From: Bacteroidales bacterium
GTDB lineage: Bacteria; Bacteroidota; Bacteroidia; Bacteroidales; Muribaculaceae
Reading direction: 5' to 3'
Length of the DNA stretch: 5,664 nucleotides
Assembly: GCA_030526455.1 (NCBI GenBank)
Contig: JAUNCU010000181.1
Coordinates: forward strand, 1 to 5,664
Of this stretch, positions 1 through 5,490 are shown piece by piece. A program made the position numbers and the translations under genes. A model generated the notes under the pieces. That model worked only from the letters and a program-made list of their open reading frames with translations, was not told the DNA's origin and searched no databases. Within the stretch, counting starts at the first letter, position 1, and each line of letters begins with the position of its first letter.

Positions 1-186
1 CCAGCATCCTGCAAACATCCTAATTTCTGGAACATAAAAAATGACCTTAAAAAAACAAACTTGACAGCCTAGAACAGTCCCCTTTAGCCAAAATCATGGT
101 TGGGCAGGCGCTGGCGGCTTCCTGAACACGTGGACTGATACCATAACCGACGTTTTGCCCTCCCCCCCCATCTCTGGTGGGTGCAT

Positions 187-218
187 AAAAAATGGGCACG
201 CCCTTGGTGGGCGTGCCC
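187..218 (-). terminator. Intrinsic terminator of gap
   Basis: On the minus strand, 29 bases past the gap stop codon, a perfect 10-bp GC-rich stem (209-218 pairing with 194-203, GGGCACGCCC and GGGCGTGCCC, 5-base loop) is followed by a run of six U residues (187-192 read in reverse). Stem, short loop and U-tract all fit a Rho-independent terminator for the leftward gap transcript. No equivalent U-tract follows the hairpin on the plus strand, so it should act mainly in one direction. Confidence 0.93.
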
Positions 219-247
219 TGTGATGTTATGCTATATCAAGCGATTTC

Positions 248-1273
248 TTAGATTTCAGAGAAGTACTTGATAGTGCGAACCATCTGAGAAGTGTAAGAGT
301 TTTCGTTGTCGTACCAAGAAACTACTTGTACTTCGTAGAGGCCGTCGGCGATCTTAGCAACCATAGTTTGAGTTGCGTCGAAGAGTGAACCGTACTTCAT
401 ACCGATGATGTCGCTAGAAACGATTTGGTCTTCAGTGTAACCGAAGCTTTCGTTAGCAGCAGCCTTCATAGCAGCGTTGATGCCTTCTACAGTTACATCT
501 TCACCCTTAACAACAGCGATGAGGATAGTAGTAGAACCAGTTGGAGTTGGAACGCGTTGAGCAGAACCGATGAGCTTGCCGTTGAGTTCAGGAATTACGA
601 GACCGATAGCCTTAGCAGCACCAGTTGAGTTAGGAACGATGTTGCAAGCACCAGCGCGTGAACGACGGAGGTCACCCTTACGTTGAGGACCGTCGAGGAT
701 CATTTGGTCGCCAGTGTAAGCGTGGATAGTTGACATGATACCTGACTGTACAGGAGCGTAGCCGTGGAGAGCAGCAGCCATAGGAGCCAAGCAGTTGGTG
801 GTGCAAGAAGCTGCAGAGATGATCTTGTCATCAGCAGTGAGAGTTTCGTGGTTTACGTTGTAAACGATAGTTGGGAGGTCGTTGCCTGCAGGAGCAGAGA
901 TAACTACCTTCTTAGCGCCAGCTTCAAGGTGAGCAGCAGCCTTTTCCTTAGAAGTGTAGAAACCAGTGCATTCGAGAACTACGTCAACATCGTAAGCAGC
1001 CCATGGGCAGTTTGCTGCGTTAGGTTCAGCAGAAATCTTGATTTCCTTGCCGTCAACGATGATAGAGTTGTCGGTTGCTTCTACAGTGTGCTTGCCTTCA
1101 CCGAACTTGCCAGCGAAACCACCTTGAGCAGTGTCGTACTTGAGGAGGTGAGCGAGCATTTTAGGATTGGTAAGGTCGTTGATAGCAACAACTTCATAAC
1201 CTTCAGCTTCAAACATCTGACGGAAAGCCAGACGACCAATACGGCCAAAGCCGTTAATAGCTACTTTTGTCAT
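248..1273 (-). CDS. gap: Type I glyceraldehyde-3-phosphate dehydrogenase (NAD-dependent, glycolytic)
   Basis: This cytosolic enzyme converts glyceraldehyde 3-phosphate, NAD+ and phosphate to 1,3-bisphosphoglycerate in glycolysis, and runs in reverse in gluconeogenesis. The 341-residue product has the usual family length. The N-terminal Rossmann motif NGFGRIGR is at residues 7-14. Asp33, at the end of the second beta strand (AIND), is the residue that normally favours NAD over NADP. The active-site motif SCTTNC places the catalytic Cys at 157, and His184 in STIHAYT is its partner. The S-loop region with KGDLRRSRA lies around 199-207, and the C-terminal motif WYDNE is at 320-324. The ATG at 1271-1273 starts exactly at the expected MTKVAINGFG terminus. 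It is monocistronic by appearance: a strong terminator follows and the upstream neighbour is divergent. Codons such as CGT, AAC, GAA and GCT dominate, unlike the GC-richer usage of the other genes here. I infer selection for high expression rather than transfer. Confidence 0.98.
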   Translation of the reverse strand: MTKVAINGFGRIGRLAFRQMFEAEGYEVVAINDLTNPKMLAHLLKYDTAQGGFAGKFGEGKHTVEATDNSIIVDGKEIKISAEPNAANCPWAAYDVDVVLECTGFYTSKEKAAAHLEAGAKKVVISAPAGNDLPTIVYNVNHETLTADDKIISAASCTTNCLAPMAAALHGYAPVQSGIMSTIHAYTGDQMILDGPQRKGDLRRSRAGACNIVPNSTGAAKAIGLVIPELNGKLIGSAQRVPTPTGSTTILIAVVKGEDVTVEGINAAMKAAANESFGYTEDQIVSSDIIGMKYGSLFDATQTMVAKIADGLYEVQVVSWYDNENSYTSQMVRTIKYFSEI

Positions 1274-1322
1274 AATTTCGTCTAAAAATTTAAATAAAAT
1301 ATAAATTAGTTGTTAACAAAAA

Positions 1323-1354
1323 TTTCCTCTTTTGTATTGAATTTCGTAACTTTG
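1323..1354 (+). promoter_or_regulatory. Candidate plus-strand promoter upstream of mscL
   Basis: TAACTTTG at 1347-1354 is an exact TAnnTTTG -7 match, with TTTC (three of four matches to the -33 TTTG) at 1323-1326 and a 20-base spacer. If used for mscL it would leave an unusually long leader of about 220 bases. A weaker alternative nearer the gene is TAATTTTT at 1557-1564, but that leaves almost no leader. Which one, if either, drives mscL cannot be told from sequence. Confidence 0.3.
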
Positions 1355-1399
1355 AGGCCGGAATTGCGGAGCATTACCCTTCATCCGCTTTTCCAACTG

Positions 1400-1407
1400 C
1401 AAAATTA
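1400..1407 (-). promoter_or_regulatory. Candidate Bacteroidetes -7 element for gap
   Basis: The minus strand reads TAATTTTG here, an exact match to TAnnTTTG. The upstream -33 position is only T-rich (TTTT at 1425-1428, 17-base spacing), not a clean TTTG. If used, transcription would start near 1393 and give a leader of about 120 bases before the gap ATG. An exact six-base match in A/T-rich DNA can arise by chance, so confidence is low. Confidence 0.4.
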
Positions 1408-1579
1408 GTATATTTTTTTGGGTTAAAATCATAAGCAGCAAAAAAAATAATGGAAAAATTTCCCCAATTAAGATAGTTTAATATTTAATAATGTGGAAAT
1501 GTGCCATTCAGGATGCTAATTACTGAGAATATTGACAAAAAAAATTAATAATAACGTAATTTTTAAAAATAACCAAACT

Positions 1580-1963
1580 ATGGGTTTTGTAAAAGAATTC
1601 AAGGAATTTGCCGTTAAGGGCAATGTAATGGACATGGCTGTGGGTGTGATCATCGGCGGCGCATTTGGTAAAATCGTAACTTCGGTGGTCGACGACCTGC
1701 TCATGCCTATCGTGGGCGTGCTCACTGGCGGCGTGGATTTCTCTACGCTCAGTTTCAAGGTGGGCGAGGCTACTGTGAAATATGGCAACCTCATTCAGAA
1801 CGTGATCGACTTCCTCATCGTGGCATTCTGTATCTTCCTGATGGTGAAGGGTATCAACAAAATGAAGAAGGAGCCTGAGGCTGCCCCTGAAGCACCTGCC
1901 GAACCAAGCGCTGAAGAAAAACTCCTCACCGAAATTCGCGACTTGCTCAAGGACAAGAAATAA
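1580..1963 (+). CDS. mscL: Large-conductance mechanosensitive channel MscL
   Basis: MscL forms a homopentameric inner-membrane pore that opens under membrane tension and releases solutes during hypo-osmotic shock. The 127-residue product carries the whole family architecture. An N-terminal amphipathic helix (MGFVKEFKEF) comes first. TM1 with the signature GNVMDMAVGVIIGGAFGKIV runs from residue 14, with MP at 42-43. A periplasmic loop at about 44-69 is shorter than in E. coli. TM2 (about 70-92, IQNVIDFLIVAF) follows, then a basic patch, an Ala/Pro/Glu-rich linker, and the C-terminal bundle helix ending LLTEIRDLLKDKK. I chose the ATG at 1580 because family members begin at this helix. The frame stays open upstream to a TTG at 1532, but those 16 codons are A/T-rich leader without family resemblance. 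It stands alone, divergent from gap, and no classical terminator with a U-tract is seen after it. Confidence 0.97.
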   Translation: MGFVKEFKEFAVKGNVMDMAVGVIIGGAFGKIVTSVVDDLLMPIVGVLTGGVDFSTLSFKVGEATVKYGNLIQNVIDFLIVAFCIFLMVKGINKMKKEPEAAPEAPAEPSAEEKLLTEIRDLLKDKK

Positions 1964-1964
1964 T

Positions 1965-2011
1965 TTTTTCCCATGGCGATGGCGCCAAGTGAGCGCCAGC
2001 GCTGGGAAAAA
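1965..2011 (+). repeat. Long imperfect hairpin just after mscL
   Basis: Nine-base arms TTTTTCCCA (1965-1973) and TGGGAAAAA (2003-2011) are perfect complements and start one base after the mscL stop codon. Inside them TGGCGC (1980-1985) pairs with GCGCCA (1993-1998) around a 7-base loop, so the whole segment can fold as an interrupted hairpin. The A/T part lies in the stem and no U-run follows, so it is not a standard intrinsic terminator. It might stabilise the mscL mRNA 3' end. Confidence 0.6.
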
Positions 2012-2020
2012 GCGGATCTT

Positions 2021-2068
2021 GCGCGCATGTGGGCTTTGCTGCCATGGTGGCATCGCTCTCATGCGCGC
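2021..2068 (+). repeat. Nested GC-rich hairpin in the mscL-TPR spacer
   Basis: GCGCGCATG (2021-2029) and CATGCGCGC (2060-2068) are perfect 9-base complements. Within the loop TGCCA (2040-2044) and TGGCA (2048-2052) form a second 5-bp hairpin. GCGCTGGG (1999-2006) can also pair with CCCAGCGC (2081-2088), enclosing this structure and competing with the preceding hairpin. No U-tract is present next to it. The spacer contains no credible gene. Its role is unknown; a structured RNA, an mRNA-stabilising element or a decayed repeat are all possible. Confidence 0.6.
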
Positions 2069-2205
2069 GTTTCGTTTCAGCCCAGCGCGCGCCGATGAGG
2101 CGAAAAAATGCCATCCTTCGGCGGGCGGGTATTGCGTATGTCGGGGTTTTTTATGATTTTTGTGGGTGAATTTTAATGACGAAACTTTTTTCAATGACTA
2201 CGATG

Positions 2206-3093
2206 ATGAATAAGAAACTTTTAGCGCTGGCGCTGATGGCGATTCTGGCCGCTGCGGCGGTGATGGCTGGCGGTCCGCTCGACAAGAAGCCGGCGAAGAC
2301 GAAGAAGAAGGCTGCGGCCTCGAAGGTGAAGTCGGATTTCGACAAGGCGGTGGATTTCTTCAACGAGGGCCAAACCGATAAGGCTTACGTGATTTTCAAG
2401 AAGGAACTGCAGAATGCCCGCCACAAGGGCTATGCCGCCACGTTTATCGCGAGCATGAAGATGGACGAGGGCGACGTGCAGGCGGCGCTCGATGCCATCA
2501 AACTGGCCGACGGCAATATCCCCGCCTCCGACTCGGCCTTTAATGCCTATTTCCACAGCGAGGCGGCGAGGGTGATGCTCGCCACGGGCGACACGACCAC
2601 CACGCTCCAACTCTTGAGCGAGGCGGTGAATCTGCAGCCCGCCGACGCTTTCTACTACGACCGCCGCGGCAAATTCTTCCAGAAACTGGAGCGCTACGAC
2701 GAAGCTGCCGCCGACCTGCGCCGCGCCGCCGAGTTGCTCCCCGACGACATGGAGGCGCAACTGTCGCTGGCTTGCGCCGTGGATGCGCAAAACCGCTTCG
2801 ATGAGGCGATTGAACTCTTCGACAATGTGGTGACGCGCTGGCCCGACGCTGCCGACGGCTTCGCCTACCGCGCGAGCACATTTTATAATATGCAGGATTT
2901 CGCTGCCGCTACCGACGATGCCATCCGCGCCCTCGCCATCGATGGCGAAAACTCCCACGCCCTGTGGCTGCTGCCCTACATTCAGCAGCAGGATGCAGCG
3001 GTGCTGAAGGCAAAACTGCAGGACAAGGTGGTGACCGATGCCCCTCGCGCAGCCCTATGGAAGCGCCTGCTCGACGAGATGGCCAGCAACTGA
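2206..3093 (+). CDS. Exported tetratricopeptide-repeat (TPR) protein
   Basis: No specific function is recognised. TPR domains are helical scaffolds for protein-protein contact. From the ATG at 2206 the product has 295 residues and begins MNKKLLALALMAIL, a typical Sec signal peptide with likely cleavage near AVMA-GG, so it is probably periplasmic or envelope-associated. In-frame ATGs at 2176, 2194 and 2203 would add up to 10 residues. I prefer 2206 because it gives the cleanest signal peptide, but the true start is uncertain. A Lys/Ala-rich linker (about residues 25-40) follows, then a TPR-like pair beginning SDFDKAVDFFNEG. Four consecutive 34-residue repeats then run from about residue 114 to 249, with typical motifs such as YYDRRGKFFQKLERYDEA and LACAVDAQNRFDEAIELF. 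A short helical tail ends the protein. It lies 242 bases after mscL across a structured spacer, so co-transcription is doubtful, and it converges on the next gene through a shared terminator. Confidence 0.9.
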   Translation: MNKKLLALALMAILAAAAVMAGGPLDKKPAKTKKKAAASKVKSDFDKAVDFFNEGQTDKAYVIFKKELQNARHKGYAATFIASMKMDEGDVQAALDAIKLADGNIPASDSAFNAYFHSEAARVMLATGDTTTTLQLLSEAVNLQPADAFYYDRRGKFFQKLERYDEAAADLRRAAELLPDDMEAQLSLACAVDAQNRFDEAIELFDNVVTRWPDAADGFAYRASTFYNMQDFAAATDDAIRALAIDGENSHALWLLPYIQQQDAAVLKAKLQDKVVTDAPRAALWKRLLDEMASN

Positions 3094-3113
3094 TGCCACT
3101 CGCCTCCGCAATA

Positions 3114-3163
3114 AAACAAAGCAGCGAAGATGCCGATGATGGCGCGTCTTCGCTGCTTTGTTT
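3114..3163. terminator. Bidirectional terminator between convergent genes
   Basis: A perfect 17-bp inverted repeat (3114-3130 and 3147-3163, core AAAGCAGCGAAGA) with a 16-base loop sits between the stop of the TPR gene (3093) and the stop of the converging gene (3186). The stem base is A-rich on the left and T-rich on the right, so each strand ends in a U-rich tail (TTTGTTTATTT on plus; the minus strand is similar). This is the usual form of a terminator shared by two convergent genes. Confidence 0.92.
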
Positions 3164-3185
3164 ATTTCTGTGATGGGGACGGGGC

Positions 3186-3884
3186 TTAATGCACGCCGGT
3201 GCCGTCGAAGTAGATTTCGGAGATGGCGGTGTCGGCATATTTTGTGCCGGGATACACGCTCTTGATGATGAAGCGTATTTTCAGCGGCTTGCCACCGGTG
3301 GGCTTAATTTCACCCACGTCGAACCACTGCTCGGCATACACGTCGCGAAGGTAGAGCATGCAGCGGCGCTTGCCGTCGACCTGCACCTCGAGCACGGCAG
3401 GGCGCGAATTTTCCTGCCAGGCTTTCTTGGTGCGCACGTAGCCGCCCACCACGCATATTTCGGTGATGGGAGGATTGTCGGCCTTGAGCGTGTATTCAAT
3501 CCACTGGTCCACGCCGTCGCCTTTCACGCCTTCCACCCAGGCGGTTTCGTAGTTGAGGTCGTGGATGTTGCTCGCCTTGTAGGAGCGCTTGCCCTGTGGC
3601 GCGAGTGTGGAACTGGCCTTAATGGTGCCTATGTCGCAGCCGCAGTAGAAACTGCATCCGCTGCCCACGATGTCGAACACGTCGGTATACACCTCATTGT
3701 CGGGGTTTTGCTTGAATGCCTTTTGCGCAGCGGGCGAGAAGTCAAACGTCTTGCCTATGCGCGCTGGTGAGAGTTCGGGCACGTCGGCAGTGCCGCATGG
3801 GCCTTGCGGAGGCGTCGTGGCTTGGGCGTCAGCGGCCAGCAGAAGCGTGGCTGCCAGTATTGCGGTGGTGAAAAATTTGTTCAT
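3186..3884 (-). CDS. Exported protein with a discoidin-like NADase-type glycan-binding domain
   Basis: The product has 232 residues. MNKFFTTAILAATLLLAADAQA is a Sec signal peptide with probable cleavage after ADAQA (residue 22). A short segment (about 23-75) precedes a Cys cluster, SGCSFYCGCDIG (Cys77, 81, 83). The remaining domain (about 85-230) is beta-rich and has the hallmarks of the F5/8 type C-like NADase-type glycan-binding family. These are ASSTL, then Y..SN.HDLN..TAWVEG, GDGVDQWIEY, GGYVRTKKAWQENSR and the ending KYADTAISEIYFDG..VH. Such domains are best known as carbohydrate-binding or targeting modules; no catalytic domain is visible here. The family name comes from similarity to a bacterial NADase module and does not mean that this protein hydrolyses NAD. 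I infer a periplasmic or surface protein that binds glycan, with six Cys residues that could form disulfides. It is divergent from the phosphodiesterase gene and shares its promoter region. Confidence 0.85.
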   Translation of the reverse strand: MNKFFTTAILAATLLLAADAQATTPPQGPCGTADVPELSPARIGKTFDFSPAAQKAFKQNPDNEVYTDVFDIVGSGCSFYCGCDIGTIKASSTLAPQGKRSYKASNIHDLNYETAWVEGVKGDGVDQWIEYTLKADNPPITEICVVGGYVRTKKAWQENSRPAVLEVQVDGKRRCMLYLRDVYAEQWFDVGEIKPTGGKPLKIRFIIKSVYPGTKYADTAISEIYFDGTGVH

Positions 3885-3910
3885 GATGTGAATCGTTTTA
3901 ATTGATGTGA

Positions 3911-3942
3911 TGTGGCAAATTTACTACATTTTGCTAAATTTG
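3911..3942 (+). promoter_or_regulatory. Promoter for the phosphodiesterase gene
   Basis: TAAATTTG at 3935-3942 is an exact Bacteroidetes -7 element. TGTG at 3911-3914 matches the -33 TTTG in three of four positions, with a 20-base spacer within the normal 19-21. Transcription would start near 3949 and leave a leader of about 34 bases before the ATG at 3983. This -7 box and the one on the opposite strand form a perfect 8-bp inverted repeat separated by 11 bases, so the two promoters interlock. Confidence 0.62.
3916..3923 (-). promoter_or_regulatory. -7 element for the glycan-binding-domain gene
   Basis: The minus strand reads TAAATTTG, an exact TAnnTTTG match, 32 bases before the ATG at 3884. 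The best -33 candidate is TATG at 3943-3946 (three of four bases, 19-base spacer). The predicted start of transcription is near 3909, giving a leader of about 25 bases, which is plausible. Confidence 0.6.
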
Positions 3943-3982
3943 CATAGAAAATCATCCATAATTCACATTCTTGACCTTCACG

Positions 3983-4879
3983 ATGAAACGAATTGTCTGC
4001 TCTTTACTCCTGGCCGTGGCTTTCGCTAGCGTAGCGCTGGCCCATGGCACCCTGAAGTTGGCGCTCGAGGCGCTGGCCAATCCCCATGCCGAGCGCGTGC
4101 TGGTGGTGAGCCACCGCGGCGACTGGCGCAATGCCCCCGAAAACTCCATTCCCGCCATGCTCAGTTGCGTGGCGATGGGCGTGGACATGGTGGAAATCGA
4201 CCTCCACAAGACCAAGGACGGCCACCTCGTGCTCATGCACGACAAGAAGGTGGACCGCACCACCAATGGCAAAGGCGCCGTGGCCGACCTCACCCTCGCC
4301 GAAATCAAGAGCCTGCGCCTGCGCAATGGCATGGGCCGCGTCACCACCGTGCAAGTGCCCACCATGGAGGAGGTGTTTGCCGCCCTCAAGGGCAAGGTGC
4401 TCATCAACGTAGACAAAGGCTATGACTACTTCGACGAGGTGCATGCCGCGGCCGAGCGCTTGGGCATGGTCGACCAAATCGTGATAAAGTGCGGCGGCCG
4501 ATTGGCGAAAATCCAGCAGGAGAAGGGCGACGTGATCAAGCGGTCGATCTTTATGCCCATCGTGCAGATCGATGCCGACGATGCCGAGATGGTGCTCGAC
4601 GAGTTTCTCGCCATCCATCCCGTGGCCATTGAGTGCTGCTTCAGGAAGGCCGATGCGCGCGTGGAGCGCCTGCTCAAGAAGGTGGCCGATGCCGGCGTGA
4701 AAGTGTGGATCAACACCCTGTGGCCATCGCTCAACGGCGGCCACGACGACGACCGAGCCATCCTCGACGCCGACCCCGACGGAGCCTGGGACTGGACACT
4801 ACAGCACCACGCCCAATTCCTCCAAACCGACCGCCCCGCCCCGCTCATCCAGTACCTGAAATCCCAAGGCAGGCACTAG
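3983..4879 (+). CDS. Exported glycerophosphodiester phosphodiesterase family protein
   Basis: GDPD enzymes hydrolyse glycerophosphodiesters to sn-glycerol 3-phosphate and an alcohol in a metal-dependent TIM-barrel active site. The 298-residue product starts MKRIVCSLLLAVAFASVALA, a Sec signal peptide likely cut before His21, so it should act in the periplasm or outer envelope. The barrel runs from about 38 to the end. HRGDWRNAPENS (44-55) carries catalytic His44-Arg45 and Glu53. EIDLHKTKDG supplies Glu71 and Asp73, the usual metal ligands, followed by His86 in LMHD and DRTTNGKG. The next strand is INVDKGYD (141-148), where Asp144 stands in place of the more common Glu ligand. The C-terminus has VWINTLW, GGHDDDRA and LQTDRP, typical of a Bacteroidetes-rich subgroup. 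The ATG at 3983 gives the signal peptide; a TTG four codons earlier is less likely. The physiological substrate is not determined and could be a phospholipid head group or a related phosphodiester. Confidence 0.93.
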   Translation: MKRIVCSLLLAVAFASVALAHGTLKLALEALANPHAERVLVVSHRGDWRNAPENSIPAMLSCVAMGVDMVEIDLHKTKDGHLVLMHDKKVDRTTNGKGAVADLTLAEIKSLRLRNGMGRVTTVQVPTMEEVFAALKGKVLINVDKGYDYFDEVHAAAERLGMVDQIVIKCGGRLAKIQQEKGDVIKRSIFMPIVQIDADDAEMVLDEFLAIHPVAIECCFRKADARVERLLKKVADAGVKVWINTLWPSLNGGHDDDRAILDADPDGAWDWTLQHHAQFLQTDRPAPLIQYLKSQGRH

Positions 4880-4913
4880 GAAGGGAAGCCACTCCCAAGC
4901 AGCCTCTCCCAAA

Positions 4914-4933
4914 CCCTCCCCTAAAGGGAAGGG
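4914..4933. repeat. CCCT/AGGG hairpin after the phosphodiesterase gene
   Basis: CCCT (4914-4917) pairs with AGGG (4930-4933), then after one mismatch CCC (4919-4921) pairs with GGG (4926-4928) around a TAAA loop. No U-run follows on either side, so it is not a convincing intrinsic terminator. It may be a small dispersed repeat. Confidence 0.45.
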
Positions 4934-4963
4934 CTTACCACGCCTGCACCCTTACTCGTTCGC

Positions 4964-5006
4964 AAAAACCGAAAAGTTTCCGAGTAAAAAACCGAAAAGT
5001 TTCCGA
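4964..5006. repeat. Two-copy tandem repeat, 20-bp unit at 23-bp period
   Basis: AAAAACCGAAAAGTTTCCGA occurs identically at 4964-4983 and 4987-5006, separated by GTA. The unit contains the small dyad GAAA-AG-TTTC. With only two copies it is not an array of CRISPR type. It could be a pair of protein-binding sites or a local slippage duplication. Confidence 0.85.
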
Positions 5007-5205
5007 AAATTGCTTTTTGCGCCTTCTGAGCGGGGGGTGATAAGGAGGGGACGGAATAGGTGGGAATTGAAACAAAATGCATTGAGCGTGTGTGAAAATT
5101 CAATAACACAATAATAAATGAGGAAAGCATGGCGGGTAGACTGTCCGAGAACTCGACTTGCTACCATAACCGACCCTCTCCGAGGCTCTTTTCTTTGTGG
5201 CCCCC

Positions 5206-5272
5206 TATCTCCAAGCCGCGCTCGCAAATTGCTGCGCAATTCACTCGCTTGCATGGAGTTAACCATGATAAG
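5206..5272. repeat. 67-bp direct repeat, copy 1
   Basis: This copy matches 5399-5465 over 67 bases without gaps, with four differences, all transitions. It contains the dyad AATTGC-TGC-GCAATT (5227-5241). Shorter complementary outer segments (CTCC near the start, GGAG near the end, with AAGC and GCTT inside them) allow the unit to fold as an imperfect hairpin. The outer pair that extends the central stem in copy 2 is lost here (A instead of G at 5226). A separate hairpin, CCGTC-TCC-GACGG (5273-5285), follows directly. Confidence 0.9.
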
Positions 5273-5398
5273 CCGTCTCCGACGGTGGAGGGTGGTCGCC
5301 TGGTGTTGTTGTTATAGATCTGCCGAATTTTCGAGTTTTCAGACAGGCTGCGCCGCCTCTCCCATTAGTCCCCCCTACTTTTTTCCACTGAGCCGCTT

Positions 5399-5465
5399 TA
5401 TCTCCAAGCCGTGCTCGCGAATTGCTGCGCAATTCACTCGCTTGCATGGAGTCAACCATAATAAG
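5399..5465. repeat. 67-bp direct repeat, copy 2
   Basis: This is the second copy of the 67-bp unit, in the same orientation, 126 bases after copy 1. The central stem is complete: GAATTGC (5419-5425), loop TGC, GCAATTC (5429-5435). CTCC (5402-5405) and GGAG (5448-5451) plus AAGC (5406-5409) and GCTT (5440-5443) can close an outer stem with a small bulge. Its nature is unknown; a dispersed, non-autonomous repeat family is the likeliest reading. Confidence 0.9.
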
Positions 5466-5490
5466 AGGGTGTTGCAGAACCTAGAATATA

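Larger units (their letters stand above)
1274..1579. other. Divergent intergenic region between gap and mscL
   Basis: This stretch of about 306 bases is A/T-rich and contains no credible coding sequence. It must carry the control signals for both flanking genes, which point away from it. Two exact TAnnTTTG elements are visible, one on each strand (see the separate entries), but they face each other rather than pointing away. No Shine-Dalgarno-like sequence is seen before either start codon, as is usual in Bacteroidetes. No strong hairpin or riboswitch-like fold was recognised. Confidence 0.8.

Noticed and set aside
61..66. TTGACA as a sigma-70 -35 box
   Set aside because: No matching -10 at proper spacing was found, Bacteroidetes use different promoter elements, and no gene follows on the plus strand nearby.
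764..1285. Plus-strand open frame opposite gap
   Set aside because: It is antisense to a highly conserved glycolytic gene. The Ser/Val-rich translation reflects complementary codons.
1532..1579. TTG start extending MscL by 16 residues
   Set aside because: The extension is an A/T-rich leader with no family similarity. The ATG at 1580 begins exactly at the conserved N-terminal helix.
1965..2011. Intrinsic terminator of mscL
   Set aside because: The T-run lies 5' of and within the stem and no U-tract follows the hairpin, so it lacks the key feature.
2221..2958. Long minus-strand open frame opposite the TPR gene
   Set aside because: It is antisense to a well-supported TPR protein, and its composition is that of a shadow frame.
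4004..4744. Long minus-strand open frame opposite the phosphodiesterase gene
   Set aside because: It is antisense to a gene with clear catalytic motifs. The His/Val/Gly-rich translation is typical of a GC-rich shadow frame.
4952..5266. Minus-strand open frame of 104 codons
   Set aside because: It overlaps the tandem repeat and repeat copy 1, with no recognisable domain. Similar short frames would be expected wherever this repeat occurs.
5206..5465. CRISPR-like array
   Set aside because: There are only two repeats of 67 bp with a 126-bp gap and no further units. The size and number do not fit CRISPR.
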